Source: Deltaproteobacteria bacterium (GTDB taxonomy: Bacteria > Myxococcota_A > Polyangia > GCA-2747355 > JADLHG01). From it: a stretch of 64,000 bases of DNA. A model generated the notes under the pieces. It was given only the letters and a program-made list of their open reading frames with translations, searched no databases and had not been told where the DNA came from. The translations under genes and the position numbers were made by a program. The stretch spans positions 106,719 through 170,718 of the forward strand of contig JADLHG010000057.1 in NCBI GenBank assembly GCA_020848905.1, read 5' to 3'. Of this stretch, positions 9,719 to 18,736 are shown in pieces. Within the stretch, counting starts at the first letter, position 1. The number at the start of each line of letters is the position of its first letter.

Positions 9719-11164
9719 TCAGAACCTCACCTGCCCGCCGATCCCGGCCACTCCTGGGCCGAGGGTCGGGGTGATGGCCAGCTTGTTGGTGCGGGTCTCG
9801 CCGTAGGAGTCGGCCCCCTCGTTGCGGAAGAGATAGTAGGTCGCGAGCCCGGCCACCACGGCGCTCAGCACGAAAAGCGAGTCCGCGACGATGGCCGTGA
9901 CCTTGCCCTCCGTGAAGCGCGGGTCGCCGGTGTCGTAGATGCGACCCGAGGTCAGATCGCTCTCGAGAGAGCTCGCGCGCTTGTTGCTCAGCACGCCGGC
10001 GGTGATCCCGCCCGCCAGCAGCGCGGCGGCGACGCCGAAGGAGACGTAGGCCTTGATGCGCGACGGAGTGGGGTTCAGCCGTACCGCGAGCTGCACCTCC
10101 TCGGCGTTCTGCACGCTCACGTCGGTGACGTAGGACTTGAAGCCCTTGCGACTGAGCTCCACCTTGTGGGTCCCCTGGGAGATCTTGGTCTGGCACGGGT
10201 AGTCGGGGCAGGTGAGGGGTTTGCCGTCCACCTTCAGCGTCGCGCCCCGCGTCGTCTGGCCGCTGATCTTCAGCCAGCCGTAGGAGACGCGCTCCAGGGC
10301 GACCGTCATGAGGTGCGTCTTCCCGGCCACGATCTCGACGTCCTTCTCGTAGGGCTCGTACCCCGGGCGCTCGACGATCAGGCGGCGCTTGCCGGGACGG
10401 AGGTAGCCGGAGTACGGGGTGCGGCCCACGGCGCCCACGCGTCGCTCGTCGAAGAAGACGTCCGCGCCGGGGATGTTGGCCTTGATCTCGATCCACCCGA
10501 GGTTCTGCTGCCGGGTGAGCGAGAAGAAGAGGTAGGTCATGCGGTCGTTGCGCGCCACGAAGGTCTTGCGCACCGGCTGGAACTCCTTCAGCTCGAGGAT
10601 GATGGTGTGCTGCCCCGGGGGAAGGCTTCCGGTGTAGGGCGTGCGGGTGAAGATGCCCTTCTTCTTGTCGCTCAGGTAGATCGCGGCCCCCTCGGGGTTC
10701 GACTCGATCACCACGAGCCCCTTCGGCTCGATGGCCGGCAAGGTGGGCGGTGGTGGCGGCGACTTCGGGTCGGCGGGGTTCAGGTGCTGGCGGATCGACT
10801 GGATGCGGGCCATGACCAGCTTCCGGTCGGTGCTGTGCGGGTCGGCCTTCACGAAGTCCTCGTAGTACTTGAGGGCCTTCGCGAAGTCCCGGTTCTTCTC
10901 GTAGCAGACGGCGACGTTGAAGAGAAACGCCGGGTAGGACTTCGCCTCGTAGGCCTTGAGGAACTTTTCGGCCGCCTCGGTGAATTTGCCCTGGATGTAG
11001 AGGTTCTGACCGTCGTCGAAGTACTGCTTGGCCTGCTGGGCCGGGCTGAGCCCCGAGGGGGAGGCGTCACCCGACGGCGGCTCGGCGGGCGGCTCCTGGG
11101 CCAGTGCCGCGCGTCCCCCGAGCAGACCAAGGAGCGCAGAAGTGATCAGCGTGCGAGCTCTCAT
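9719..11164 (-). CDS. TPR and PEGA-repeat envelope protein
   Basis: A 481-aa exported protein. A signal peptide (residues 1-22, AALAQ) is followed by a TPR block (about 40-125: YFDDGQNLYIQGKFTEAAEK and a second helix pair). Three PEGA-like domains follow (VIESNPEGAAIYLSD, IKANIPGADVFFDE, ISGQTTRGATLKVDG). Two hydrophobic helices near the C-terminus (VSFGVAAALLAGGITAGVL and ADSLFVLSAVVAGLATYYLF) suggest membrane anchoring. The chain ends in Gly-Gln-Val-Arg-Phe. TPR plus PEGA suggests a scaffold at the envelope. It precedes the FG-GAP lipoprotein with a two-base gap, which argues for a joint role. Confidence 0.78.
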   Translation of the reverse strand: MRARTLITSALLGLLGGRAALAQEPPAEPPSGDASPSGLSPAQQAKQYFDDGQNLYIQGKFTEAAEKFLKAYEAKSYPAFLFNVAVCYEKNRDFAKALKYYEDFVKADPHSTDRKLVMARIQSIRQHLNPADPKSPPPPPTLPAIEPKGLVVIESNPEGAAIYLSDKKKGIFTRTPYTGSLPPGQHTIILELKEFQPVRKTFVARNDRMTYLFFSLTRQQNLGWIEIKANIPGADVFFDERRVGAVGRTPYSGYLRPGKRRLIVERPGYEPYEKDVEIVAGKTHLMTVALERVSYGWLKISGQTTRGATLKVDGKPLTCPDYPCQTKISQGTHKVELSRKGFKSYVTDVSVQNAEEVQLAVRLNPTPSRIKAYVSFGVAAALLAGGITAGVLSNKRASSLESDLTSGRIYDTGDPRFTEGKVTAIVADSLFVLSAVVAGLATYYLFRNEGADSYGETRTNKLAITPTLGPGVAGIGGQVRF

Positions 11165-11311
11165 GGTTCATTCCTAAGATGTGAATCGAACGCGAATGAT
11201 GGCGGCCAAGCCGAGAGGCTGTCAAGCGGCCCTGGCCCCGAGGAGCACGCGGGGCGGAAGTGGAAGGTGGCGGCCCCGGTCCTGGGAGGGACCGGAGGGG
11301 GCGCGCGGGCA

Positions 11312-13168
11312 CTACTCCGTGAGGCCGCACCCCGTGACTTCCAGGCCGGAGAGGCTCGCGGCCTGCAGCCCCGCGCCCAAGCAGATCGCGACGTCGGGAT
11401 CCACGAGCGGGGTGATCTCGCGCTCGAAGATCTCGCCGAGCCGGCGCCGGATGAAGGGCACCTGCGACATGCCGCCGGTGACGACGACCTGGGTCACGTC
11501 CCAGGGGTCGAGCCCGACGCGCTCGAGCACCGACTGGCACACCTCGAGCGATCGATCGAAGAGCTCCGTGCAGAGGGCCTCGAAGGTCGGCCGGTCCACG
11601 CGGCGGTAGAGGTTCATCGGGCGCGGCGCCTCGACGATCCGCGGCACCAGGATGTCCGCCTCCTCGTTCGAGGAGAGCTGACGCTTCGCGACCTCCGCGG
11701 CGAGGAGCAGGCGCGTCCACTCCACGACCCGCTGCCGCACCTCGGTCCCCGTGCTGCGCCAGAAGGTGTCGGCCGCGTCCTGCGCGAGCGCCTGGTCGAA
11801 ATCGTCTCCGCCGAGCCACGGGTCCCCCGCGCTGCCGAGGAGCCGGATCTGGTCCCCGCTCAGATCCAGGAGGCTGAAGTCGAAGGTGCCGCCGCCGAAG
11901 TCGTAGACCCCGACGATCTCGTTGTGCCCCTGACCGAGCCCGTAGGCCACGGCCGCGGCGACCGGTTCCTGGATGAGACCGGTGACCTCGAGGCCCGCGA
12001 GCTGGGCGGCGCGTCGCAGCGCCTGCACCTGCGACTCGGCCCAGGCCACGGGCACGGAGAAGACCGCCTGTTCCACCTCGAAGCCGAGGTAGAGCTCCGC
12101 CTGTTGTTTCAGCTCCCGGATGACCATCGCGCAGACCTGCGGGATGGCGTAGCGCTGGTCGTCGATGGCCACGAGGACGCTGTCGTTCGGGCCGCACGCG
12201 GTGGGGAAACCGGCGCTCTGGAGCATCCCCTGCACGGAGGGCTCGCTGTAGCGCCGCCCGAGGAGGCGCTTGGCGGAGGCCACCGTGCGATGCGGGGCCT
12301 CGGCCATGCGCGCGCGCGCGTCCCAGCCGACGATCGGGTCCCCCTCGTCGGGGAAGTGGACCACGGAGGGGATCGCCGTGCGGTTCTCCGCGTCGGGGAT
12401 GAGCACCACGCGGCCGCCCAGCGAGACGGAGATGCTGCTGTAGCTCGTGCCGAAGTCGATCCCCACCGAGGGCGACGGGTCGAGGTGCGCGGGGCGCATG
12501 AAGGGCGCGACGAGGCGGTTCGGGGTCCCCGAGCCGGTGGAGGCCGCGGGCGAGGGGGCGGGGGCCTCGCTCTCCGCGTCCAGCTCTTGCGGAGGAGGTG
12601 CCGCGGCGGGGGCCGGGGCGGGAGCCGGAGCCGGGGCGGGGGCCGGGGAGCGCGATGGCGCGGAGAACTCCGGCGCTGGGGCAGCCGGTGCGGTCTGCGG
12701 CGGCTCGCGGCTCACCTTGGAGAAGGAGGTCGCCGTCGTGCGCGGTGTGCGCGGGGCCTCGGGCGCGCCGTCGGGGAGGTCGTCGTCGAGAAAGATCGGG
12801 ATCGACTCCTGGGGACGCGGGGCCGTGGCGCGGTGCTCGAGCAGCGCCACCACGTCGTCCTGGCCCTCGTCGAACTTCACCCCTACCCCGGGCGAGCGGC
12901 CTTCGCTGGCCGCCCGCTGCGGCGAGACGCCGTGCTGGACGGTGCCGCGAATGGTGACCTGCGTTCCGTCGGGTAGGGCGATGTTCAGCTCCACCTTGGC
13001 CCCGACGGGAGGGGGCTTGGTGGTGAGGAGGAAGATACCGCCTCGGCTGGCGTTGAAGGCCGCGAGCTTCTTCGCCGCGGGCCAGTCGGGACAGCGTAGG
13101 ATCACCCGCCAATCTACGTCGTGACGAGGGTGCTCCCGGCGAATATCCGTGGAGTCTCGATTGGTCAT
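11312..13168 (-). CDS. PilZ domain fused to an Hsp70-type ATPase domain
   Basis: A 618-aa protein with an unusual architecture. Residues 8-110 are a PilZ domain that keeps both c-di-GMP motifs: RxxxR at 11-15 and NxSxxG at 39-44 (NASRGG). Residues about 115-230 are a Pro/Ala linker with a PA dipeptide run at 175-190. From about 234 to 610 it is an Hsp70 nucleotide-binding domain: phosphate-1 loop GIDFGTSYSS, phosphate-2 loop YDFGGGTFDF, and adenosine motif VVTGGMSQVPF. No Hsp70 substrate-binding or lid domain follows. The likely reading is a c-di-GMP-responsive Hsp70-like switch without classical chaperone activity. Function is inferred. Confidence 0.88.
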   Translation of the reverse strand: MTNRDSTDIRREHPRHDVDWRVILRCPDWPAAKKLAAFNASRGGIFLLTTKPPPVGAKVELNIALPDGTQVTIRGTVQHGVSPQRAASEGRSPGVGVKFDEGQDDVVALLEHRATAPRPQESIPIFLDDDLPDGAPEAPRTPRTTATSFSKVSREPPQTAPAAPAPEFSAPSRSPAPAPAPAPAPAPAAAPPPQELDAESEAPAPSPAASTGSGTPNRLVAPFMRPAHLDPSPSVGIDFGTSYSSISVSLGGRVVLIPDAENRTAIPSVVHFPDEGDPIVGWDARARMAEAPHRTVASAKRLLGRRYSEPSVQGMLQSAGFPTACGPNDSVLVAIDDQRYAIPQVCAMVIRELKQQAELYLGFEVEQAVFSVPVAWAESQVQALRRAAQLAGLEVTGLIQEPVAAAVAYGLGQGHNEIVGVYDFGGGTFDFSLLDLSGDQIRLLGSAGDPWLGGDDFDQALAQDAADTFWRSTGTEVRQRVVEWTRLLLAAEVAKRQLSSNEEADILVPRIVEAPRPMNLYRRVDRPTFEALCTELFDRSLEVCQSVLERVGLDPWDVTQVVVTGGMSQVPFIRRRLGEIFEREITPLVDPDVAICLGAGLQAASLSGLEVTGCGLTE

Positions 13169-13227
13169 GGTGGGCTCACGGTAGCACGGGCGTCCTTCGC
13201 TCTGGTAGGTGGAATGCGGGGAGCGTT

Positions 13228-15384
13228 CTAGGGATTTCGCGCCGCTTTTCGTTCCACGTCCAGCTCGCGGCGCAGCTCCCCCACCTCGACGCTGCCGGTC
13301 GGCTCCTCGGCGGCCGGCAGCACCACGGTGAAGGAGGAACCTCGTCCCGGTTCGGACCGCACCTCGATGGTCCCCTTGTGGTTCTCGACGATGCGCTGAC
13401 AGATCGGCAGGCCGAGCCCCGTCCCCCCGTCCTTCGTCGTGTAGAAGGGGATGAAGATGTCGGAGAGAGTCTCCGGCGGGATGCCGACGCCCTGGTCCTT
13501 GAAGATCACCTCGACGAAGCGCGCGGCGGCCCCACGCTTGAAGCCGCGTCGGAGGCGCGTCTCCACCCGCAGCGTCCCCTTTCCGTCCATGGCCTGGATG
13601 CCGTTGATGCCGAGGTTGAGGAAGACCTGGCGCAGCTGTTCGGGGTCGGCGCGCACCTCGGGGAGCTCCGGGGCCAGCTCGGTCTGCAGCTCGACCTCGC
13701 CAGCCTGGGAGCGCAGCAGCTGGACCGTCTTGAAGACCACGTCGTTGATCGCCAGCGGCTGCCGCTCCCCGCGGTCCGGACGGGCGTAGCCGAGGAACTG
13801 CGAGACCACGCGGTCGAGGCGGTTCACCTCCTCGACGATGATCTCGACGTACTCACCGAGCTCGGCGCTCTTCTCGGCGCTCTGACCGTCGGGGGGCGCG
13901 TCGCTCTTGAGGAGCTGCGCGGCGCCCTTGATCGCCCCGAGGGGATTTCGGATCTCGTGGGCCAGACCGGCAGCCATCTGGCCGAGCGCGGCGAGACGGT
14001 CCCGCTCCTTCATCTGCTCGTAGACCTGCGAGTTGCGCAGCGTGATGGCCGCCTGCGCCGCGACGGAGCGAAGGAGCTCGAGCTCGTCGGTGCCGTAGGC
14101 CTCGCGCAGCCGGTCGTCGCGCAGACAGAGGATGCCGAGGAGCTGCTTGTCCGAGACGAGCGGGATGCACACGGCGGCGAAGAGGTCCTCCATCGTGGCC
14201 AGGAGGTTGCGGACGGCCACCACCGCGTCCTCCTGGTTCTCCGCGGTCTGCACGGCCAGCTCGCGCTCCAGCCCTTCGATGGTGACGAGGCCGCTCTGTC
14301 GGAGGCGTTCGAGGAAGAGCCGCCGCGTCGTGCCGTCGAGCACGTCCACCGGCTGGGGCCCCACGTGCCCCGCCAGGCGGTAGCTCGCCCCCGCCGAGTC
14401 CGCCAGGTAGATCGATACGTGCGTGACGCGCCCGGAGTGTTCGAGCTCGGCCAGGATGCGCGCGGCCGCGAGACGGGCCTCGATGATGTTCGCCAGGTCC
14501 TGCGTCAGCACGCGGAGCCGCCGCGAGAAGGCGTACTTCTCGGCGAAGAGCCAGCGGTTGACGCGATCCTCGACGCGCGTGCGGAGCTGCTCGAAGAGGA
14601 CCAGGATCACGAACGAGGCCACGACGGTGTTGAAGAAGAAGACCCCGGGCTGGTCGCGCCCCACCCACGCGAGGAGCAGGCCGTAGATCACGGTCAGGAT
14701 CAGTACCAGCGTCGAGAGAGTGACCATCTTGCCCAGCAGCTCCTTGATGTCGAGGAGCCGGTAGTGGAAGAGGGTCTGCGAGAGGAAGTACATGAAGACC
14801 ACCGTGAGCACGTTGCCCAGGGTGGGGAAGATCAGGCTCGCGTGCGGGACGAAGTCGAGCGCGGCGAGCGAGATGGTGGTGGCCCCGCCGTAGAGCAGGT
14901 AGGTCAGGCGCGTCGCCTCGGGGCGGGACGCGATGGAGCGTTGCCGCTGATAGATGAGGTAGACGCAGTGGTAGAGCGAGCCGAAGACGAAGAAGAGGAG
15001 GGGCAGGGTGAAGAAGCGACTGCGGTAGACCGGGTAGAAGAGGCTCACGAAGAGCACGAGGTAGAAGATGGTCGTGCTGACGATCACCGGGCGCGACATG
15101 GGGTGGGGGCGCCGCGGATCGTCGGCGAGGAAGGCGCGAAAGAAGCGCTCGGCGCTGGTCGGGATGGCCACGGCGAAGAGCTGCCCGGCCCAGACGAGCA
15201 CGTCGCTCGTGATGGTCGTGACGAAGAAGCGGGACAGGTACCAGAAGCAGAGGTTGAAGCAGAGGATGGTGAAGGTCACGTACTGGCGGTGGCGTCGATC
15301 TCGAAGGATGACGCTCCAGCCGATGACGAAGATCAGGATGGCCGCCAGCAGGGCGCTGAGGCTCTGAATGTTCATCGCCGGCAT
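13228..15384 (-). CDS. Multi-pass membrane sensor histidine kinase with GAF domain
   Basis: A 718-aa kinase. The first 330 residues or so contain about nine hydrophobic helices. A GAF-like domain follows (about 385-490). The kinase core has the H-box HEIRNPLGAIKG, N-box NLGINGIQAM, and G-boxes DQGVGIPPE and GGTGLGL. The layout resembles PrsK-type or NtrB-like kinases that work with sigma-54 regulators. The regulator at 6.9-8.3 kb is a candidate partner, by inference only. The ATG at 15384 was chosen; ATG 15375 is equally possible. It is divergent from selA across 85 bases. Confidence 0.9.
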   Translation of the reverse strand: MPAMNIQSLSALLAAILIFVIGWSVILRDRRHRQYVTFTILCFNLCFWYLSRFFVTTITSDVLVWAGQLFAVAIPTSAERFFRAFLADDPRRPHPMSRPVIVSTTIFYLVLFVSLFYPVYRSRFFTLPLLFFVFGSLYHCVYLIYQRQRSIASRPEATRLTYLLYGGATTISLAALDFVPHASLIFPTLGNVLTVVFMYFLSQTLFHYRLLDIKELLGKMVTLSTLVLILTVIYGLLLAWVGRDQPGVFFFNTVVASFVILVLFEQLRTRVEDRVNRWLFAEKYAFSRRLRVLTQDLANIIEARLAAARILAELEHSGRVTHVSIYLADSAGASYRLAGHVGPQPVDVLDGTTRRLFLERLRQSGLVTIEGLERELAVQTAENQEDAVVAVRNLLATMEDLFAAVCIPLVSDKQLLGILCLRDDRLREAYGTDELELLRSVAAQAAITLRNSQVYEQMKERDRLAALGQMAAGLAHEIRNPLGAIKGAAQLLKSDAPPDGQSAEKSAELGEYVEIIVEEVNRLDRVVSQFLGYARPDRGERQPLAINDVVFKTVQLLRSQAGEVELQTELAPELPEVRADPEQLRQVFLNLGINGIQAMDGKGTLRVETRLRRGFKRGAAARFVEVIFKDQGVGIPPETLSDIFIPFYTTKDGGTGLGLPICQRIVENHKGTIEVRSEPGRGSSFTVVLPAAEEPTGSVEVGELRRELDVERKAARNP

Positions 15385-15469
15385 GGTAGCACGGCGGTCG
15401 GAGCGGCGGTCCGGCGGGCCGGGGGCCTGGGCGCGAGCGGGAGGCCATGCGTGATATAGATGAGGGGGG

Positions 15470-16864
15470 ATGGACTCGACGCGCCAAGACGAGCTCCGGC
15501 AGCTGCCGGCGGTGGACCTGCTCTTGCGGCAGCTCGCGGCCGGGGAGGGGCGGGACCTGCCGCGGTGGGCCCTGCTGCGCGCCGTTCGCGAGGCGCTGGC
15601 GGAGCGGCGCGCGGCGCTACTCGCGGGGGAGCCCTCTGCGGCGGAGCTAGACCTCGGGGTCGTGGCGGGACGCGCGAGGTCGCTGCTTCGACCGTCGCTC
15701 GCGCGGGTGATCAACGCCACGGGGGTCGTGCTGCATACGAACCTCGGGCGGGCGCCGCTCGCGGAGGCCGCGCTGGACCGCCTCGCGGAGGTGGCCCGGG
15801 GCTACTGCAACGTGGAGTACGTGCTGGGCGAGCGCCGGCGTGGGAGCCGCCACGCGCACGCGCGGGAGCTTCTGCGCGAGCTCTGCGGCGCCGAGGAGGC
15901 GCTGGTGGTGAACAACAACGCCGCGGCGGTGGTGCTCTGTCTCGCCAGCCTCGCGGCGGGGCGCGAGGTCGTGGTCAGTCGCGGCGAGCTGATCGAGATC
16001 GGCGGGTCTTTTCGTCTGCCCGAGGTCATGGCGGCCTCGGGGGCGCGGCTTCGCGAGGTGGGGACGACCAATCGCACGCACCCGGCCGACTACGAGGGGG
16101 CGATCGGCGAGGAGACGGGGCTCCTGCTGAAGGTGCACCGGAGCAACTTCGCGCTGACGGGCTTCACGGCGGAGGTCTCCTCGGAGGAGCTCGTCGCCCT
16201 CGGGCGCGCTCGAGGCGTGCCGACGATGTTCGACCTGGGGAGCGGCACCCTGACCGACCTCGGTGCGCTCGGGTTGCCGGGCGAGCCGACCGTGGATCGC
16301 GTCGTCGCGGCGGGTTTCGACGTCGTGACCCTCAGCGGGGACAAGCTGCTCGGGGGGCCGCAGGCGGGCCTCATCGTCGGTCGGGCCGAGCCCCTGGCGC
16401 GGATCCGGAGTCACCCGCTGATGCGGGCCGTGCGCCCCGGGAAGCTCACGCTGGCGGCGCTGGAGGCGACGCTCGCGCTCTATCGCGACGGCACGGCCGT
16501 GGAGCGCGTGCCGGCGCTCGGACGCCTGTCTACCTCTCTCGCGGAGCTGGAGAGGTACGCGCGGACGGTGAGCGGCCGACTGCGCGAGGCGCTCGGCGCC
16601 GCGTGGCGAGTCGAGGTGCTGCACGTGGCAGCGCCCACCGGGGGCGGTGCGCTGCCCGGGGCGAGTCTGCCGTCGGTGGCGGTGGGGCTCGCGCACCCGG
16701 AGCGGAGCGTGGATGCGCTCCAGGCCGCACTGCAGCGGGGGGAGCCTCCCGTCGTGGCGCGGATCGAGGGGGAGCGGCTGCTCCTCGACCTGCGCGCGGT
16801 CGCGGAGTCGGAGCTCGAGGAGCTTGCGCGCGCCGTTGCGGGCACCTTCGCGGAGCGCGCGTGA
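15470..16864 (+). CDS. selA: L-seryl-tRNA(Sec) selenium transferase
   Basis: A 464-aa PLP enzyme that converts Ser-tRNA(Sec) to selenocysteinyl-tRNA(Sec) using selenophosphate. The N-terminal tRNA-binding segment (LRQLPAVDLLL) and the fold-type I core are present, with INATGVVLHTNLGRAPL and CNVEYVLGERRRGSR. The PLP lysine lies in TLSGDKLLGGPQAG, the hallmark motif. Length is normal. No selB, selD or tRNA-Sec gene is visible in the window. The next gene starts inside its stop codon (GTGA overlap), so the two are coupled. Confidence 0.95.
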   Translation: MDSTRQDELRQLPAVDLLLRQLAAGEGRDLPRWALLRAVREALAERRAALLAGEPSAAELDLGVVAGRARSLLRPSLARVINATGVVLHTNLGRAPLAEAALDRLAEVARGYCNVEYVLGERRRGSRHAHARELLRELCGAEEALVVNNNAAAVVLCLASLAAGREVVVSRGELIEIGGSFRLPEVMAASGARLREVGTTNRTHPADYEGAIGEETGLLLKVHRSNFALTGFTAEVSSEELVALGRARGVPTMFDLGSGTLTDLGALGLPGEPTVDRVVAAGFDVVTLSGDKLLGGPQAGLIVGRAEPLARIRSHPLMRAVRPGKLTLAALEATLALYRDGTAVERVPALGRLSTSLAELERYARTVSGRLREALGAAWRVEVLHVAAPTGGGALPGASLPSVAVGLAHPERSVDALQAALQRGEPPVVARIEGERLLLDLRAVAESELEELARAVAGTFAERA

Positions 16865-18624
16865 GGCGCGGGGTCAGCTGCGCCGTGGTGGCGCTCGTCG
16901 TCGGCCTGGGCCTGCCATCCCCCGTGTCGGGGCCGTGGGCCAAGGGGGGAGACCGCGCGGCGGAGGGGAAGGCCCCCGTGCGCTCCGAGCTGCCGGAGCG
17001 CCGCGAGCCGCCCCCTAGCCCCGAGCTGGCGGAGGGGGCCGCTCCGCGGGAGGAAGCTCCGTCCCGGTCGCTCCCGCGTCGCGTGGTGGACACGATCCTC
17101 GAGCTCAAGACCTACTTCGTCGAGCAGGTTACCGACGAGGTCAAGTGGATCGGCGGCGGGATCCTCGTCCTGGTCGTGCTCCTCGCGATCGTGCGGCGGG
17201 CTCTTCGGTCGAGGAGGCGCACGCGACGGCCCGGGGCGGGGCCGTCGAAAGCCCAGGTGGCGGCTGCCGTGCTGGAGCCGCTCGGGGTGCCGCAGCCCTC
17301 GGAGGACGAGAAGGTGCCGCTGCCGGAGCCGCTGGTCCTGACCCCGGCCCAGGAGCTGCTCTGCGCGGCGGGGGTCGAGGGCTTCTCGCTCTACGAGGTG
17401 TGTCTCGCGCTCGGCCCCGAGGTCGAGGCGGTCGAGGACTTTCGCCGCGTGGTCGAGGCGCACTTGGCGGGGGACGCCTGGTCCACGGCCGTGAGCGACG
17501 GTCGGGCCGACACGCTCTCTCCGCTCAGGGGGCCCTGGGTGCGTGCGACGGCGCTTCGTCGCGTGGAGCGCTGGCTCGCGGCGCAACCGACGATCAAGAA
17601 ACCCGGCCTGCAGGTGCAGGTGCCGGGGCAGCTCGAGCGGGGCGAGCTCGGCACGCTCACGCTGACCCGCGCCGATGGCCTCGGCGTGGAGCTGACCGAG
17701 GAGCAAGAGGCGCTCCTCGGTCAGGCGCGCGACGCGCTCGCGCTGACCCTTCGCGCTCCCGATCATCCGTACCAGCTCGCGGCGGTGGCTCGCGAGCTGG
17801 CCCTCGCCGCGCTCTTGCCGGCCGCGCGCGAGGACCGAGGCCCCGGCGCGACGCCGCTGCCGCTGGCCCTGCTTCTCGGCGGACTCGTCGCGCAGCGCCA
17901 CGCCGAAGGTCGAGGGCTCTCGCGGCTCGGCGCCGGCACGGAGCTTTGCGCCGCTCTCGACGAGCACCACGAGCTGGTACAGACCCCCGTCCCGGCCGAG
18001 GGGCTCGCCACCTTCGCGCTCTCGCAGATGGACGGCGTCGAGCTGCCGGGGATGGGAGCGCTGCTCGCGGCGATGGCCGGCGCGGCCTTCAGTCCGTCCA
18101 CGGTGGTGCTGAAGCTGAGCAAGCGGGCCGGCGAGGTCAGTGGAGAGGCCGCGGCGGCGCTCGAGCGGCTCGGCGTGCGGGCGGCCCGGGCGCTCGCTCA
18201 CCCGGGCCAAGGAGACGGGCCCGCGCTCGCCGAGGGGCTCTCGCAGCTGGTCGGCGAGCCGTTGCTCGCGGCGGAGCTGCGGGGGTGGGCGACCGCGGCG
18301 CGCTCTCTCGGCAAGGGCGCCCTGCGCGTCCCGCTCTACCGGGACCTCGGCGCGGTCGAGCAGCCGGATGCGGCGCTGGTGGAGCTCCATCGCGCGAAGC
18401 TCGAGCACGCGGCCCGGCACGCCGTCGCCGCGCGCCGGCGGGTGCTCCTCATCCTGCACAAGCTGGCCTACGAGGGAGCCCACGGCGAGCATCGGACGGC
18501 GGCTGCGCGCCGGCTCGGGTACGCGGTGGCCGGCCTCGGTATGACGCTGCTGCGGAGCGGGAGCACCGAGCTGCTCTCGACGGGGCGCGAAGCTCTCGCG
18601 GCGCTCAAGTCCTTTCGCGCGTGA
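16861..18624 (+). CDS. Hypothetical membrane protein coupled to selA
   Basis: A 587-aa protein with no recognised family. Residues 1-25 look like a signal peptide or anchor. A Pro/Glu-rich stretch follows to about residue 70, and a transmembrane helix lies near 97-113 (IGGGILVLVVLLAIV) followed by an Arg-rich stop. The rest (about 130-587) is Leu/Ala/Glu-rich, probably helical and cytoplasmic if the first segment is cleaved. The start is GTG at 16861, overlapping the selA TGA by four bases. The coupling suggests shared expression, but nothing in the sequence links it to selenium. Confidence 0.6.
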   Translation: MRRGVSCAVVALVVGLGLPSPVSGPWAKGGDRAAEGKAPVRSELPERREPPPSPELAEGAAPREEAPSRSLPRRVVDTILELKTYFVEQVTDEVKWIGGGILVLVVLLAIVRRALRSRRRTRRPGAGPSKAQVAAAVLEPLGVPQPSEDEKVPLPEPLVLTPAQELLCAAGVEGFSLYEVCLALGPEVEAVEDFRRVVEAHLAGDAWSTAVSDGRADTLSPLRGPWVRATALRRVERWLAAQPTIKKPGLQVQVPGQLERGELGTLTLTRADGLGVELTEEQEALLGQARDALALTLRAPDHPYQLAAVARELALAALLPAAREDRGPGATPLPLALLLGGLVAQRHAEGRGLSRLGAGTELCAALDEHHELVQTPVPAEGLATFALSQMDGVELPGMGALLAAMAGAAFSPSTVVLKLSKRAGEVSGEAAAALERLGVRAARALAHPGQGDGPALAEGLSQLVGEPLLAAELRGWATAARSLGKGALRVPLYRDLGAVEQPDAALVELHRAKLEHAARHAVAARRRVLLILHKLAYEGAHGEHRTAAARRLGYAVAGLGMTLLRSGSTELLSTGREALAALKSFRA

Positions 18625-18736
18625 GGAATGGGCGGCCGGCGCCGTTGCGAGAGCGACGTGGCGCGAGCTAGTATCCTCGCTGCTCGGGCGGTGACGGGCG
18701 CGGGTTTTCCGGTGTGCGTGGCAAGAGGAGGCGGTC

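Noticed and set aside
10166..12976. Plus-strand open frame of 936 codons over the TPR-PEGA and PilZ-Hsp70 genes
   Set aside because: Antisense to genes with intact motifs; low-complexity Arg/Gly-rich composition and no ribosome-binding site that fits.
15470..18624. Selenoprotein gene next to selA
   Set aside because: No in-frame TGA followed by a convincing stem-loop was recognised in the neighbouring genes.
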